Shown here in pieces: positions 48,101 to 59,401 of a stretch of DNA of 64,000 nucleotides. This stretch comes from Cloeon dipterum (Eukaryota; Arthropoda; Insecta; Ephemeroptera; Baetidae), in assembly GCF_949628265.1 (NCBI RefSeq), contig NC_088789.1, forward strand, positions 23,429,883 to 23,493,882, written 5' to 3'. Both the position numbers and the translations under genes were made by a program. The notes beneath the pieces are model-generated. The model saw only the letters and a program-made list of their open reading frames with translations, was not told the origin of the DNA and ran no database searches. Each line of letters starts with the position of its first letter. Positions within the stretch are counted from its first letter, which is position 1.

Positions 48101-50830
48101 CTCACTCTTTCAATAACATCCCATATACATTGAACCTTTTACGGACAAAACCGGTAGATTGCGAAAAAACGACGATACTTCCCACTTTTATGACCTTTCT
48201 ATAGCTGTTTACACGAAAGCTAAAAACATAGAGCACCACTTACTTAGCCAAGTTGTTTATTTATAATTAAACTTGGATATTTTTATTAATTTTACCGTCA
48301 TAAATGTAATCATCAGATTTGAAATAGCGATGTTTGTCATTTTCGATTTATTTAATTTATTAATTATTGGAACTTAAATTGAGTTTTAACGCTTATTTGT
48401 GATGTTCTGATATTTCTCTCAGTCCATCAAATTTTCAACAATTCTTCGAGTTTCTTCTGACACTCCCAAAATAATACAAATTAATCACCAGATGACTAGA
48501 AAAATTTATTTATTTTTCCAGAGCAAGAATATTGGCAGCTTGAGAGGAAAATTTTAATTTTTGGAAATATTAAATGTGGATTTTGGCCCACCTTTCGTTG
48601 ATTCAGTTCATGGTATTGTAAAACAGTCAATTTCAAAACTCTAGCAGGTTTTCATGGCTCATAAAAAAGTGTTCGCACTTTTGCCGGTTAGATGGGCCAT
48701 GAAAAAACGGATAAAATCAGGTAATTTCAAGTCCCCAATTCCCCTAAAAATAAACCTTTTTACTTTTCTGTAGAACTTTAAATTGACCTAATTTGAAAAC
48801 AGCAATCCCGTCTGAATAGCAATGAAATTCAAATTCCGTGGCATCTGTCTGGTTAACCAAGTTTGCAATTTGTATTAAGTGCGTTTTTGAAAATTGTGGG
48901 ATTTATTTTCCTCCATTTCAATAACCACGCAAGATAATATATAAAATGTGATTTAATTTTAAAAGCTAATTTTTATCTTCTTGTTTATTTTGTCTTATTT
49001 GAATTTTTACAAATTATAAAAATGAGGATATCTGAATCAAGTCTGCTTTGATTTATCATGAAACTTTTCTCTTTATTTAAGATAAATCCAATAGAGCCAT
49101 TCTAAGCATTTAGAATTATTTATTTTTCCTCCCAGGAAATTCTTCTTTCTTCTGTTTATGGGATACAAATTTCAACTTGAATTAATAACAATATAATTCT
49201 ATCGCAATCCGCTTTTTTAATTTCTTGTTTTCAATTTATTTTTAATCTCTAAATCAAGTCAGACACCTTGATTGGACTTTTCAAACTTAATTGAGAAAAT
49301 TTTTTGCATTCCAAAATGCATATTTGTTTCTTACGTGTCCATTTTTGGCTTCTTTTCATATCTAAAAAAAGTGTTTCTCACGGACACGCTTGATTACCGT
49401 TGCCAAAAATGTGGAGATCGCATTGGATGTATAGTCGCACGTGCAAATGCCTTTTTGTCGGCGCGCGCGGAGGCAAATTTAGCCGGTAACGCGAGCCTTG
49501 GCCGCACTCAAGTGCCGAGAACCTTGACTGAAGGCGCGCGTTGCTCCAGTCTTCCAGCAACAAAGCGCCCATTAAAACATAATACACTTCGCCTAATCAT
49601 TGCAACGCTGAGATCAGAGATGAAAACTTTGGCTCATGGCAAGGTGAGAGACACGCTCGCAAATAATGCCAAACAACTGTGCGGATTTTTCCGGTGCTTT
49701 TCGTCAGAGGAAAAATTTCCAAACGGCAAAATTCCAGTTAGAGTTAGAGCTGCTGAGCGTGCAGCTTTTTCTAACTTCGTATTTCAAGTTCACGAAAAGT
49801 ATACAATCTCCAATGGGAAGGGATTTTCAGCTCATAAAAATGGCAATATTTGCAGAACAATTAATCCCCTTTAATCAAAATTACGTGTTAGTAATTAGTG
49901 AGTACGTTTATGATATCATAGAATTATTTTATCCTCCCCGCACTATTCAATGAATGAAACTTTAATATCAAAATGATAGAAATGCTTCTTATTGCCAGTA
50001 AATTTATGCTAAACAAAATAGCAACAATTATTTACTCAAACTAAAAAAATCCCAATGTAATATTTATTTTAAAAAACATACCTCTGTTTTACGTTTTAAA
50101 AGTAATTTTAAAAAGTCTCTAGATATTTCTAAAGAGTATAAAGCACTTCATACACTTTAGATATTTATATTTAAATAGATACTAACATATATCTTAATAT
50201 GTTAGCCATTTTTAAATTGAAGTTTGCAATTTAAGAAATGATAGTGTTGTTTTTTGGCAATTTTGCAAACCATTATGTATGGTTCTATTATTCGCAATTA
50301 TGTTCGAATTATGTAACTGTTTGCTATAAAGAAGATGATATTGGGATATTGACAATAACGTTTTTTATGTATTATCAGGTAAATCGAATTGTAATCACTA
50401 TTACCATAATTAAAAAATAAATAAACATTTGACACTAAACTAACTGGGTTAAAACAACCGGATATTTTATCAAAATATTCCATAAATGGAGCTTAAAACA
50501 AGCCAACTAATTTCTGTGTTTTTGTCTACAGTATTGGCGGCCGCGGCTGGGCGGGAGCACAGCGAAAACGGCCCCTTGCCGGAAGAAGCGCTGCCCAACT
50601 ACACTCTAGTCTCTGGCCTGCCGAGTTACGACGAGGCCCTGCAGCAGTGGCGGGCGGCCCGCGTGCACCGCAAGAGCTCCGTGTCCAAAATGGCCGAGGC
50701 CATTCAGGCGGCCGCGGCCAAAACGCCGCCGCCGGCGCCCTTACGCAGACTGTCAGTGCTCGAGTTCTTGCTGCACTACAAAGGACAAAAGACGGTGCCA
50801 AATCTCAGCAGACACGTGGCCGAAGTTTGA
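45129..50830 (+). CDS. comm: Commissureless-like Robo-sorting membrane protein, 196 aa
   Basis: Two exons, 45129-45420 and 50532-50830, joined in phase 1 across a 5111-nt intron. The 65-residue extracellular or lumenal part has no signal peptide. One membrane segment spans about residues 66-88 (VWVGVVLTLMVFSCL then a Cys-rich stretch). The cytoplasmic part carries LPNY at 118-121 and LPSYDEAL at 127-134. A single mid-protein membrane span followed by an LPSY sorting signal is the hallmark of Commissureless, which in Drosophila diverts Robo receptors to endosomes so that axons can cross the midline. Classic Comm also has a PPxY Nedd4-binding motif; here only the two LPxY motifs are seen. At 196 aa it is shorter than Drosophila Comm (about 370). 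Intermediate exons in the large intron are not excluded. Confidence 0.82.
45421..50531 (+). other. large intron of the commissureless-like gene
   Basis: It holds a family A repeat (45525-45885), AT-rich DNA, and GC-richer islands near 46500-48120 and 49390-49850. The islands could be intronic enhancers, expected for a gene switched on only in crossing neurons. A 200-codon frame at 49272-49874 shows no domain. Confidence 0.6.
45525..45885 (+). repeat. dispersed repeat family A, intronic copy
   Basis: It has AGAGGATCGATAAAGGGCG, AATTTACAGCGCTTGG, GTCGAGATCTGTCCA, GGAGACAGTCGTCACCATTT and CATGCATTGGCAACTA in the same order as other copies. It inserted about 100 bp after the exon 1 donor of the commissureless-like gene, in the sense direction. 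Confidence 0.75.
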
Positions 50831-50834
50831 TCAT

Positions 50835-51630
50835 ATGCACTCTTTTTTTGTTAAATTTATAGCAAAAAGGTTCATCAAAGGTTATTGCTGTAAAAATTGC
50901 AAGTTTTCAAAGCTAGAAACTCAAATATATTTTTTGTAAGATAATATTTTAATAATGGCTGCATTTTCTTGATTGAAAAATAATTGCATGTCTCCAAAAA
51001 TTTTCTAAAGAGATTAATTAGGCTTTTTATTTTCAAGTTGATTTTGCAAGCAGCTTCCTCAGTGTATAGTAAGCCTTTTTATTTTTTCTATACTTCTACA
51101 GAGCTATTTTTATTTTTATAAACATTTTGAGACCAGCAATTTTAAAATTAAAAATTTGCGGGGATAAACCTGTTGAGCCTATTTTCAGGTTTATTCAAAC
51201 CCTGATTCAGAACCAAAATATGATTTTCACTACATGTTTTTTGTTTATATACTTAAATTGTTTTAAGAGCAATCAATCAATGAACTAAAAATTCTGTTGA
51301 CCGATTGAGTGAAGGAAAAGTCCAAGAAATCTCTAGTTTTAGTGTAATATCTGAATGAACGAAAATGAAGACTGATTTCATTTATATAATATTGTACAAG
51401 AGGTCAACACTGCAATGTGTGTGTTTTTTATCTCACAGTTACTGAATAAGAAGTAAGAAATAATCGTGTTTTCCAACGAGTGTTGCACCTGACTTGTTTC
51501 GAAGCCGTCCGCCTTGTACTCGCTGAAATAAATGCTATTATTATGTGAGACACTCGAGCGAGAAGAAAAAGTGAAAAGTGCATCCAGATCAGGATAAGCC
51601 AGCGGATTATTCTTGTTGGTTCAATGCTAA
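50835..51630. other. intergenic or 3' UTR, AT-rich, no gene seen
   Basis: It probably contains the 3' UTR of the commissureless-like gene, but no close canonical AATAAA was identified. From about 51420 it becomes GC-richer. Confidence 0.5.
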
Positions 51631-51634
51631 ATAA

Positions 51635-52054
51635 ATGGAAGAGAAAAACCGCGTTTTGTTTGAATTGACCAGAAAGGAATTTGCATCTCTGCCTCTGTGG
51701 TCCAAGGTTCTAAATAATATTTTCGACGAGAGTGAAAAAGCGCAGGTTGCGTAATCGCAGCTTTCACCTTCTGACTGTGCGCAGCGGCCGGTCGGTCATC
51801 CGCCTCCTCAGCACACGGAGGAGACCTTTGCCAGGCAAATAGACCAAGGTCGACGGGCGGACCTTCGCGGAACAGACCTGAAATGCCCAAGGTGCCGCTG
51901 CCGAATTATTTTTACGACGTATTGTAGAGATGAATCCCGCATCTCGACCCTCGCACTAATTAATTGGGAATATATCAGACAATTGATGATTGTTCCATCT
52001 TCTTCACAACTGATTTACTCAAAGACTCGAATCACGCGATTGATAGACTTTTGA
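51635..52054 (+). CDS. doubtful two-exon small gene, 121 aa
   Basis: A model of exon 51635-51706 plus exon 51761-52054, in phase 0, gives a 121-aa frame. The 54-nt intron fits the short-intron mode of this genome. It starts MEEKNRVLFELTRKEF and contains a Cys cluster (KCPRCRC) that could bind zinc. The donor (AAG|GTTCTA) is weak and the last 45 codons are AT-rich and unconvincing. The minus strand is also open (51627-51890). I recognise no family. It may be a real small gene, a relic, or chance in a GC-richer promoter-like patch. Confidence 0.22.
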
Positions 52055-52120
52055 GCTACCGAAAAAACTTTCTAATATTCTTGTTAGAAGCTTGGAAAAT
52101 ACCTTAAATCCGCGGAAAGG

Positions 52121-52175
52121 TAGGGTTCGCCAATATTGCGAACCCTACGAACGAAAATGCACTACTGGTTTATTG
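52121..52175 (+). repeat. family B fragment with a 10-bp palindrome
   Basis: TAGGGTTCGC-CAATATT-GCGAACCCTA is a perfect palindrome with a 7-bp spacer, followed by AAAATGCACTACTGG. The first half is the end sequence of family B, so this may be two element ends joined after excision or internal deletion. Confidence 0.55.
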
Positions 52176-52179
52176 CTTA

Positions 52180-53557
52180 AAGAAAGCAACCAGAAAAACC
52201 CTAATTATTTTGTCGCTTTTTCTAGTTTAATATGAACCTTAAACTTTCATAATTTGCACCTAAGAAAAGAATGAAAAGATCTATTCGATTTTGATATCTA
52301 ATTTTTATAGGTTGGGTTGGCTCAAAAATTGATTTATAATTTAATTCATATTTTGGTCATGAAATTTATGATTTGATTTTTAAGTTGCAATCAGTTTTGG
52401 TAAAGCTGAATTTGACCACATTGTTTGTAGCAAGGATTTTTATAGAGAACATTTTGGCACATTTTTTATTAATTTGTAAAAAGAGCTTAGGAAACGGGAG
52501 ACATTTCAAAATGAAGAAAAATTCCCAGTTTTAAATCTGTTCCCAGCAAAAACGAAACCTGTAAAAGAATGTAAGCATTGAGAATTAATTATTAATGGCA
52601 AAAAAATCGTTAAGAAAATGGGTAAAAATCTTTGTTTTCATCTCTTTCATCAAAAAGACTATAAATAATCGCTTTTGTTTTACTTAATTGTGCAAACCAA
52701 ACAAAAATAATACTGTTGATATCTTTTCATGAGAAATTTTAAACTGCCAGAAATTAGAAAAAATTGAAAACAACTTATTCAACTCATTAATACAGATCTT
52801 TTTAAATAATGCGGGCTCAATGTAACCCTGATAATTCCTAATTCATAGCCTTAAATCATCAGGATGTTTTAATCATTTTACCACATTTATCATCGCAGGT
52901 GGTTAAAGTAGTAAAACAAACCAGTCATTCCTTTTTTTGTCTATTTTGGTACAGTTTATTTAACACAAATTATGGTTTACAGCTGATACAAGTTATTCAA
53001 TTTCGGATTTTATAAAAAGAAAAAATATGGACGCCAGAGTTGTTGTTGCTGCTGCGATAAAAAATCTAATTATCAATTCATTTTCAAATTTGTCCAATTC
53101 AATGGCGTCCTCGGCCGCCACCGCAGGCTGCCAGGAGTCTGATTTTTCTTTCAGCGGCCTCGATTCCGCACCTGGTGCCGTCGGGTGGCGGGCCCGAGAC
53201 AGTACGCACTTCTGCAAAGGCGGAAAATTTTTATTCTGCGCCGCGACGACCGATTTGCACACCTTCCCGGTGGTGCAGGTCGCTCAGCACGCGATCCTAA
53301 TGAGAGTCGTTAAAACTGTTCAGGGGGCTAGGGACTGACGGGGGGATAAAAAATGGAGAAAACGGCCTGAGGGGCGGGAGGGTGGGCGCGGGGGATATGC
53401 ATTTACACATTTATCAAGGCAAAAGTTGCAGTCATGCCAAAATTTTACAGATTTTCAACTCTCGTTCACGCTGCGTAGTAATTATGATAAGAATCGATTG
53501 AACGTAATGATGATCAAACACACGAACGCACAAATCAAAGGAGATAATTCATAATAT
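52180..53557. other. intergenic, no supported gene
   Basis: AT-rich, except for a GC-richer island at 53010-53400 open on both strands (103 and 89 codons) without recognisable domains. It lies downstream of the BTB gene's poly(A) signal. Confidence 0.5.
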
Positions 53558-53563
53558 TTTATT
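53558..53563 (-). terminator. polyadenylation signal of the BTB gene
   Basis: AATAAA on the minus strand, 727 bp past the stop codon. It would give a 3' UTR of about 750 nt, covering the gene-free stretch 53564-54289. Confidence 0.45.
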
Positions 53564-54289
53564 TACAACGCGGCTGGGGATGTGTAACAACCATTCACAG
53601 AATGAGAATCTGTGTGTTCTTAGTTTCGTCAAAGAATGCTTCACTCTCCAAAAACTAAAACTACTTAGCGCTTGACATGTGTGTTGTTGTGTCTCTTAAA
53701 AATACAAAGGCTCAGCGTAGCCGTCGCCGAGTTTTCTTTTCCCTTCTCAAAAAGTACATCCGCTCGATGAATGAATAAAAAACCTATTACACCCGATACC
53801 ATACGAGAGTCGGTAGGAAATGTTGTGTGTGAAGCCATTCGCACAGGTCTAATTACGTGAAGGATTTGTTATTCGTAGTTAAATGTTTTTGTTGATTTAT
53901 CAGTAAGTCTAAACCATACCATAGTCTAGGGTTTTTCTTCATTTTCAAACTTTATACATAGGTTTTCTCGCCCCGGCAAAATGAATCGAGTCAGCCCAAA
54001 TCTCGGCATCACTGTGCGAGATTCCCTGTGGGCCCGTCGACGTTGCTCTTCCCCAACCATGGAGAGACAGGGGAAGAAAAAAACTCAACCGTATAAATAA
54101 GAATTGTGGCATACATTTAAAAGTCCAAAAATATTCTAATCTGTTCAACGGAGACATTATTTTGCGTAAAAAACAATCAATTCCGATTTATTCATTTTCT
54201 AGTTATGCTTATGTGAATCATAAATTAACCGCCGGAACGGCCGCAAACCAAAAGGGAAAATTAAAATCCGACTTGCCGGCGGTGCGCGT

Positions 54290-57200
54290 TCACTCGTCAA
54301 GCTTCATTTTCTTATTAGGGATGCCACTGTCGTCCTCGTTCATCTCTGGCGTGATGAGTTCGCCCTCGGCCTGGTCCTGCGAGCCCTCGGCCTGCTGCTC
54401 GACCAGCTGGAAACTCTCACCGTCCTCGCCCGCTTGCAGCTGCAGCACCTCGCCTGACGGCGTCACCGCCACGGTGGTGCCCTCCTCGCCCTCCTGCACC
54501 ACGGCCAGCACGCCTTCCACCAGGTCGCCGTTGTCGTCAATGTATTGTACTATTTGCTGGCCCATGTCGCCCTCAGTCATGATCATCTGTGTGGTGCCCT
54601 CCTCGCCAGACTCCTTCACTTCACCCCCTTCGGCGCCTTCTTCTTGAACCTGTAATTTTAAATTTAGTGCCGAGTTAAAAAAAATGTGCAAAACTTGAAA
54701 AATTGAACTTTACAAAATTCGATATTTTTGCTACTCCAAATCTAGGGCGCTAACCATCAGAATTGCAAAACTACCCACAGTAGGACGTGTCTTAACCTCC
54801 TCTGACCCTCCACCCCTAAGTTGCTCTATTTCAACCTCCTCAAAAAAGGAAAAATATTTTATTGCTCTAGATTTTTTATTAATCTGAATTTAATTTCAAA
54901 ATATTGTTCTGGTTTATATTTGGATGAAGGGACGGGGTGGTAATTTGGATAGTTTTGGTTAATTTACAAAATTTAAGTCCAGAGGAAGCATGCCAAAAAA
55001 ATTTACTATCAAAATTGTAGCAATGGGGTTGAAAAGGGGTGGGAGTAAGCACCCCCTAAACACTTTAGCTCGTTAGTTGAGGTTGAGACGCATCTAACGG
55101 TGCGTAAACTTTACAATTCTGATGGTTAGAACCCGAGATTTGGAGGAGCAAAGAACCCAAAAAAGTCATTTTTTTATTTTTAAGTGAAATTGCTTGAAAA
55201 TTAAAAATAACACCACTTTTAAAATTTTCTGCCTGCTATTTGGATGCGTCAGCATAAAATACTCACCTGGATGACACCGCTGTTGACCATGTTCATGAGA
55301 ACCTCCTCGCTGATGGGCACATAGTTGCCGTCTCCGCTGTCCATGAGAATGGGCATGTCGGCGGGCAGGCCGGCAGCCTTCAGCACCTCTTCGTAGTTGC
55401 TGATGGCGGTGCCGCCCTCGCCTTCGTTGAGTTGCAGGGTAATTTGGTCGCTTTCGTCCGGCTTTTCGTTCTTCACTTCTTTGCTGGCGTCTGAGGCCGC
55501 GGCGGCACTGCTGGCAGCGGAGGAGGTCGTCACGGCGGCGACAACCTTCTCGACGGGCTGCGCAGCCTGCGCCTGGGCGGCGGAGGCCGCGGCCACTGCG
55601 GCCGCGCCCTTCTTCACCGCAGACGCCTGGTTAGGCGGGATGCGCACCAGAGTCGACTTCATCACGAGTCCGCCTGTCTTCTGCGGCGAGGCTGCCTTCT
55701 TCTCGGCGTCCTCGTTCATCTGCTTCTGCAGAGACTCGACAGCGCGTTTGCTCGCCTCAGCCTCTTTCCGCAGGGCCACGTCCGTGTCGGCGGCGATTTT
55801 CTCCTGGTACATCAGACCCATGTCCTGTTTGATAGGCCGTCCTCTCTTCTTTGGTCCGACCTAAGTTGGTGAGCATTTTTATTCAAATATTGGCTGGGCC
55901 TTAATTTCTAAATCATAATGTTAGTTAACTAAATATTTGATAACTAAATATTGGTTAACTAAATAATAATGCAAGGCTTAACTTTGGCTTAACTCAAACT
56001 GTGGAACAAATAATAAACATAATGAATTTGACAAGAGTAATTACTTTTAAGCGATTATAAATAAGGCTGCTGCAATTGTGATGCTTTTAAGTTAATCCTT
56101 CAATATATTGATAGGAGGAGAGAGATATCAAGATGTCAGTTGAAGTATTATACCTTCATACTAGGCTTAAAATCAAAAAATAAAAACGCGATACTTCAAG
56201 CAAGTTTTTCCCGATAATTTATATGATAGTTTGCAAAAATATTACTTGTACAAATTGGCTCATTTGTAATTTTTCGCATAGTAAAATTGTGCAGATGGCC
56301 TATAAAGATTTTTTATTGATTTTAGATTTTTTTGCAAAAAAATATTTTAGTTTTAAAATGTATAAATTTACTATTTTTCAACTATCTCCAGCTGAACAGC
56401 TGAACTCTGGGTTGAGGGCTGATTGAATGGACAGTCGATAAATAAATTGAGAGAATGATAATAATTAAAAAAAATGCACAAAATAAAAAGCAAAACACAC
56501 TGTTTCTAAAATAGGAGGTGATTCATATCCAAAAATACGAAGTTGCAAGGTAATGCAACTAGGGATGTAATGCATTAGGGATGTCAAAAATTAGTTACGT
56601 GAAACGGATTTTTTGTTACGACCCTCAAGGAACTAAGAATTCATTTGCAATACACTCAAAAATATAAAGGTTACAAAGAAAAAAAATGTAAAACATCAGT
56701 CAATAACTATTAAGACAGATGCAAACCATGCAAATTTTAATCAAAGCCCAAGCTTGGAAGCTAAAGAAAAAAATTGCGCATTGCAGTAAAATAAAAAAAT
56801 AATTGAATATGAGAAAGTAAAATTTAAACAACGTCTATTCAAAGATGGAATCGTTTGCCCAGGAAAAAATGAATTTAAAAGATCAAAGTGTAAATTTTAT
56901 AAAGTTAATTAATGTTTTTAAAAAGTACTAGTGTTTATTACACGCAGTTCATCGATTTTAAATTTAAACCACTGCCATTCTTTGCGATGAAATTTATGAA
57001 AATTTGTTTGATTTTTGCTGATGATTTCAACTTGAGCTGAAAGTAGACAAAAAATTCTGGCAAAGGGCAGGAATAGCAATTTTTTATAATTCAACAAAGT
57101 AGCCGAATAATTTCTCCTATAGCCGCAAAATTTAAATTTTGACATGAAAAAATATTTAATATTTTTTGCGTATCTTTAGCAAAGAAATTGGTTGAAAACG

Positions 57201-58274
57201 ACTGGTAAAACCAGCAGTGTGAAGAAAAATACAACCCTGGAATTGAAAACAAGAGAATGATCTTTGGTCATGGTGCATCATTTTTAGCCATTACTAAATT
57301 TAAAACCTATTTTTCAAGCGATTTCTATGATTGCAGTAGCCAAATTTGTACTAATAAATATGCAAACCCTCTTAAGAAACTTAAGTCAGGAAATACAGAA
57401 ACATAAAATAAACATCCAGACGCAAGACGCAATCAAATCAGAATTCGTAAATAGTCGATGCAAATTTTACTATTTGTTACTGCACAGTTAAAGGCCAACC
57501 TGATAAAGCGGACTGGCGTTGCCAACCTGATTAGGTACCAATTGAAGTGTCGAGTCTCTGGCAGCACTCATCGGCTTTTGCTCTGCGGCAACCACAGGTT
57601 TATTCAGGGAAAGCAGCAAGTCGGCTGCTTTGAGACCCGGGCTCTCACGGAACTCGTCGGCCACGATTTGCTGCTGTTTCGACGGCGTCGTCACCAGCTG
57701 TGTCGTAACTTTGGAAGCAGCTTTGGTGTTTGCGTTGGAGGGCGCTGCTTTGACTGTCTCCTTCTGGACGTCGCCTGCAAATCGAAGCGGTACCAAAAAT
57801 AATCCCCCGCGTCAACGGGCGTGACTTGCAGATTAACTTACCGTTCACTTTCGGTCTCGTCGTTTTACTCGTGATGCCAAGAGCCTCTTTGCTCATCGAT
57901 GAGAGTCCTTTGACTTGGAAAAAGCGCGCGGCTTGCAACAGAGGGCCCAGGTCCTCGTCTGTCACGTTGGTTTCTCCACAATACATGAACTCGATCATAC
58001 TCTTAAGAACGGAGAACTGCATGTCTTTAAGCACAATTAAGGGGTGCTGCGACAGTTGCCGTTGTGCAATGTTCTGGAGTAAATTTTCGAAATAGGGACT
58101 ACAGGCGGCCAACACACAGCGGTGCACTCGCAGGGTGTGAGTGTTGCACATGAGGGTGATGTCCACCAGCGTCTGCGATTCGAGCAGGTGGCCGAGCCGG
58201 GACGCCAAATGGGCAGGATGTTCCTCCCATTGCACCACGAACCGGGTCGGCGCAGGTTTAATGGCGTCTGCCAT
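54290..58274 (-). CDS. BTB/POZ protein with AT-hook-like motif and acidic C-terminus, 553 aa
   Basis: Four exons on the minus strand: 58274-57842, 57774-57500, 55860-55267, 54649-54290 (1662 nt). The BTB/POZ domain (residues about 12-125) is of the Tramtrack/Bric-a-brac type. It has W16..H19, LVDITL with D38, VHRCVLAACSPYFENLL, LIVLKDM, IEFMYCGETNV and LLQAARFFQVKGL. Exon 3 begins VGPKKRGRPIKQ (237-248), an AT-hook-like GRP core. The middle is Ala-rich (AAVAAASAAQAQAA). The last third is acidic with repeated glycine-acid patches and ends in KKMKLDE, a possible nuclear signal. No zinc finger is visible, so it is probably a chromatin or transcription cofactor acting by BTB dimerisation. The ATG sits 4 bp after an acceptor (CTTTCAG), so a 5' UTR exon lies upstream. 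Exon 2 has two in-frame donors 27 nt apart. Confidence 0.9.
54725..55156. mobile_element. intronic inverted-repeat element (MITE-like)
   Basis: The left end carries TTTTTGCTACTCCAAATC and CTAACCATCAGAATTG. The right end carries the same words on the opposite strand (CAATTCTGATGGTTAG, GATTTGGAGGAGCAAA). The arms are about 45 bp and roughly 85-90% identical by eye. It fills most of the last intron of the BTB gene (54650-55266). Confidence 0.7.
55861..57499 (-). other. 1.64-kb intron of the BTB gene
   Basis: AT-rich and without coding exons that I can see. The upstream exon ends at one of two CAG|GTTGGC donors. Both join in frame to VGPKK, so no intermediate exon is required. Confidence 0.6.
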
Positions 58275-58319
58275 TGTCCTGAAAGTCGAAATACGCTCAT
58301 TAAATGAGTTCACTCAATG

Positions 58320-59401
58320 ATACGGGCCGTGAGATGCGGATTTCCGTCCAAGAACAAACCAGAGCGTGTTGTTCGCCTCGTATCTTAAGGATGAAAAGCT
58401 CATTTATCGGACAAATGGAAGGCTCCCTTTGAAATTTACACACTCGAGCTTCAATTAGACCGCGGAAAAATTGCCCCGGTGGACTGAAATAGTGGCCATA
58501 TGAAAGGCACAACAACAACACTGCCGGAGTGCCATCTTTTGTGAAAATGGCCGATGCTAGCTAGCCGCCTGGGCCGGTTACCCTAGAAAAATCGACTTGC
58601 ACTAGTATTTCACGCGCATAATGCAACGTCCCAACAAATAAATATGTACAAAAATCCTTTGCGGCATAGCACAAGCCGATATGGGGTCTAAATCAAGGAA
58701 AATGCATCACCTTCCGAGAATGGTCCGCGATCCCATGGACAAAATAATTTTTACATCAACACTGCGCCATTTTTGGGGCAGGGCATTTACCCCGAGGGTC
58801 ACACTCGCCGGCTCTGATCAATTACCTGCGTCCACTGGGCACAAATCACACACAAAAGGCTTATAACAGCAGTTTTAATCGAATTTTCGGCAAAATCCTC
58901 ACGTCCGGCTAGCTGAGCTTCGATAACCTGGAAACATGCGCTTGTAAACATGCAAGTAGCGTTCATTTGTTGTCGGATTTCAGAGCTGCCACATTAACGA
59001 GTTGCGTGGAGAAAATTAGTGTTGAAATTTACGCTTTATTTCGTTTATTTCGCCCTGTAATTACTAAATCCGTGGCGAAACTTTATGTAGCTACGAAATA
59101 AGTTCAAATTTCAAGAAAACACTAAATAAAAAATAAATTGGTGTACCTCGCTTCACTTTGTTAAGTTCTTTGATTACCCCCACTCCGGCTAAAAGGCCGG
59201 AGGCTGCATAAGGGAAAAAGAATTTGGCGGCAAGAATAGTAGGATTTGCGGGAACCAGCTGGATCTGGCCAAGTTGCTAGCCGCCTGAAGTGGAAGATTT
59301 GTGTTTCATCGCATTTGGTCACCTTCTATTATTTATTTCAACGCAAAACAGGGACGAAAATATTGGAAATCTCAACCCAACACTGTAAATTCTGAAGAAA
59401 A
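58320..59401. promoter_or_regulatory. divergent promoter region of the BTB gene and PRIM2
   Basis: No convincing coding frame. It should contain the 5' UTR exon and promoter of the minus-strand BTB gene and the promoter of PRIM2. Moderately GC-rich DNA around 58520-58930 is the likely BTB transcription start area. No TATA box was recognised for either gene. Confidence 0.4.

Noticed and set aside
49272-49874. 200-codon plus-strand ORF in the comm-like intron
   Set aside because: No recognisable domain and odd composition. It begins in AT-rich and ends in GC-rich DNA and has no splice or promoter context. Most likely chance in a GC-richer island.
55397-55864. 155-codon plus-strand ORF
   Set aside because: It is a shadow of BTB gene exon 3 on the opposite strand.
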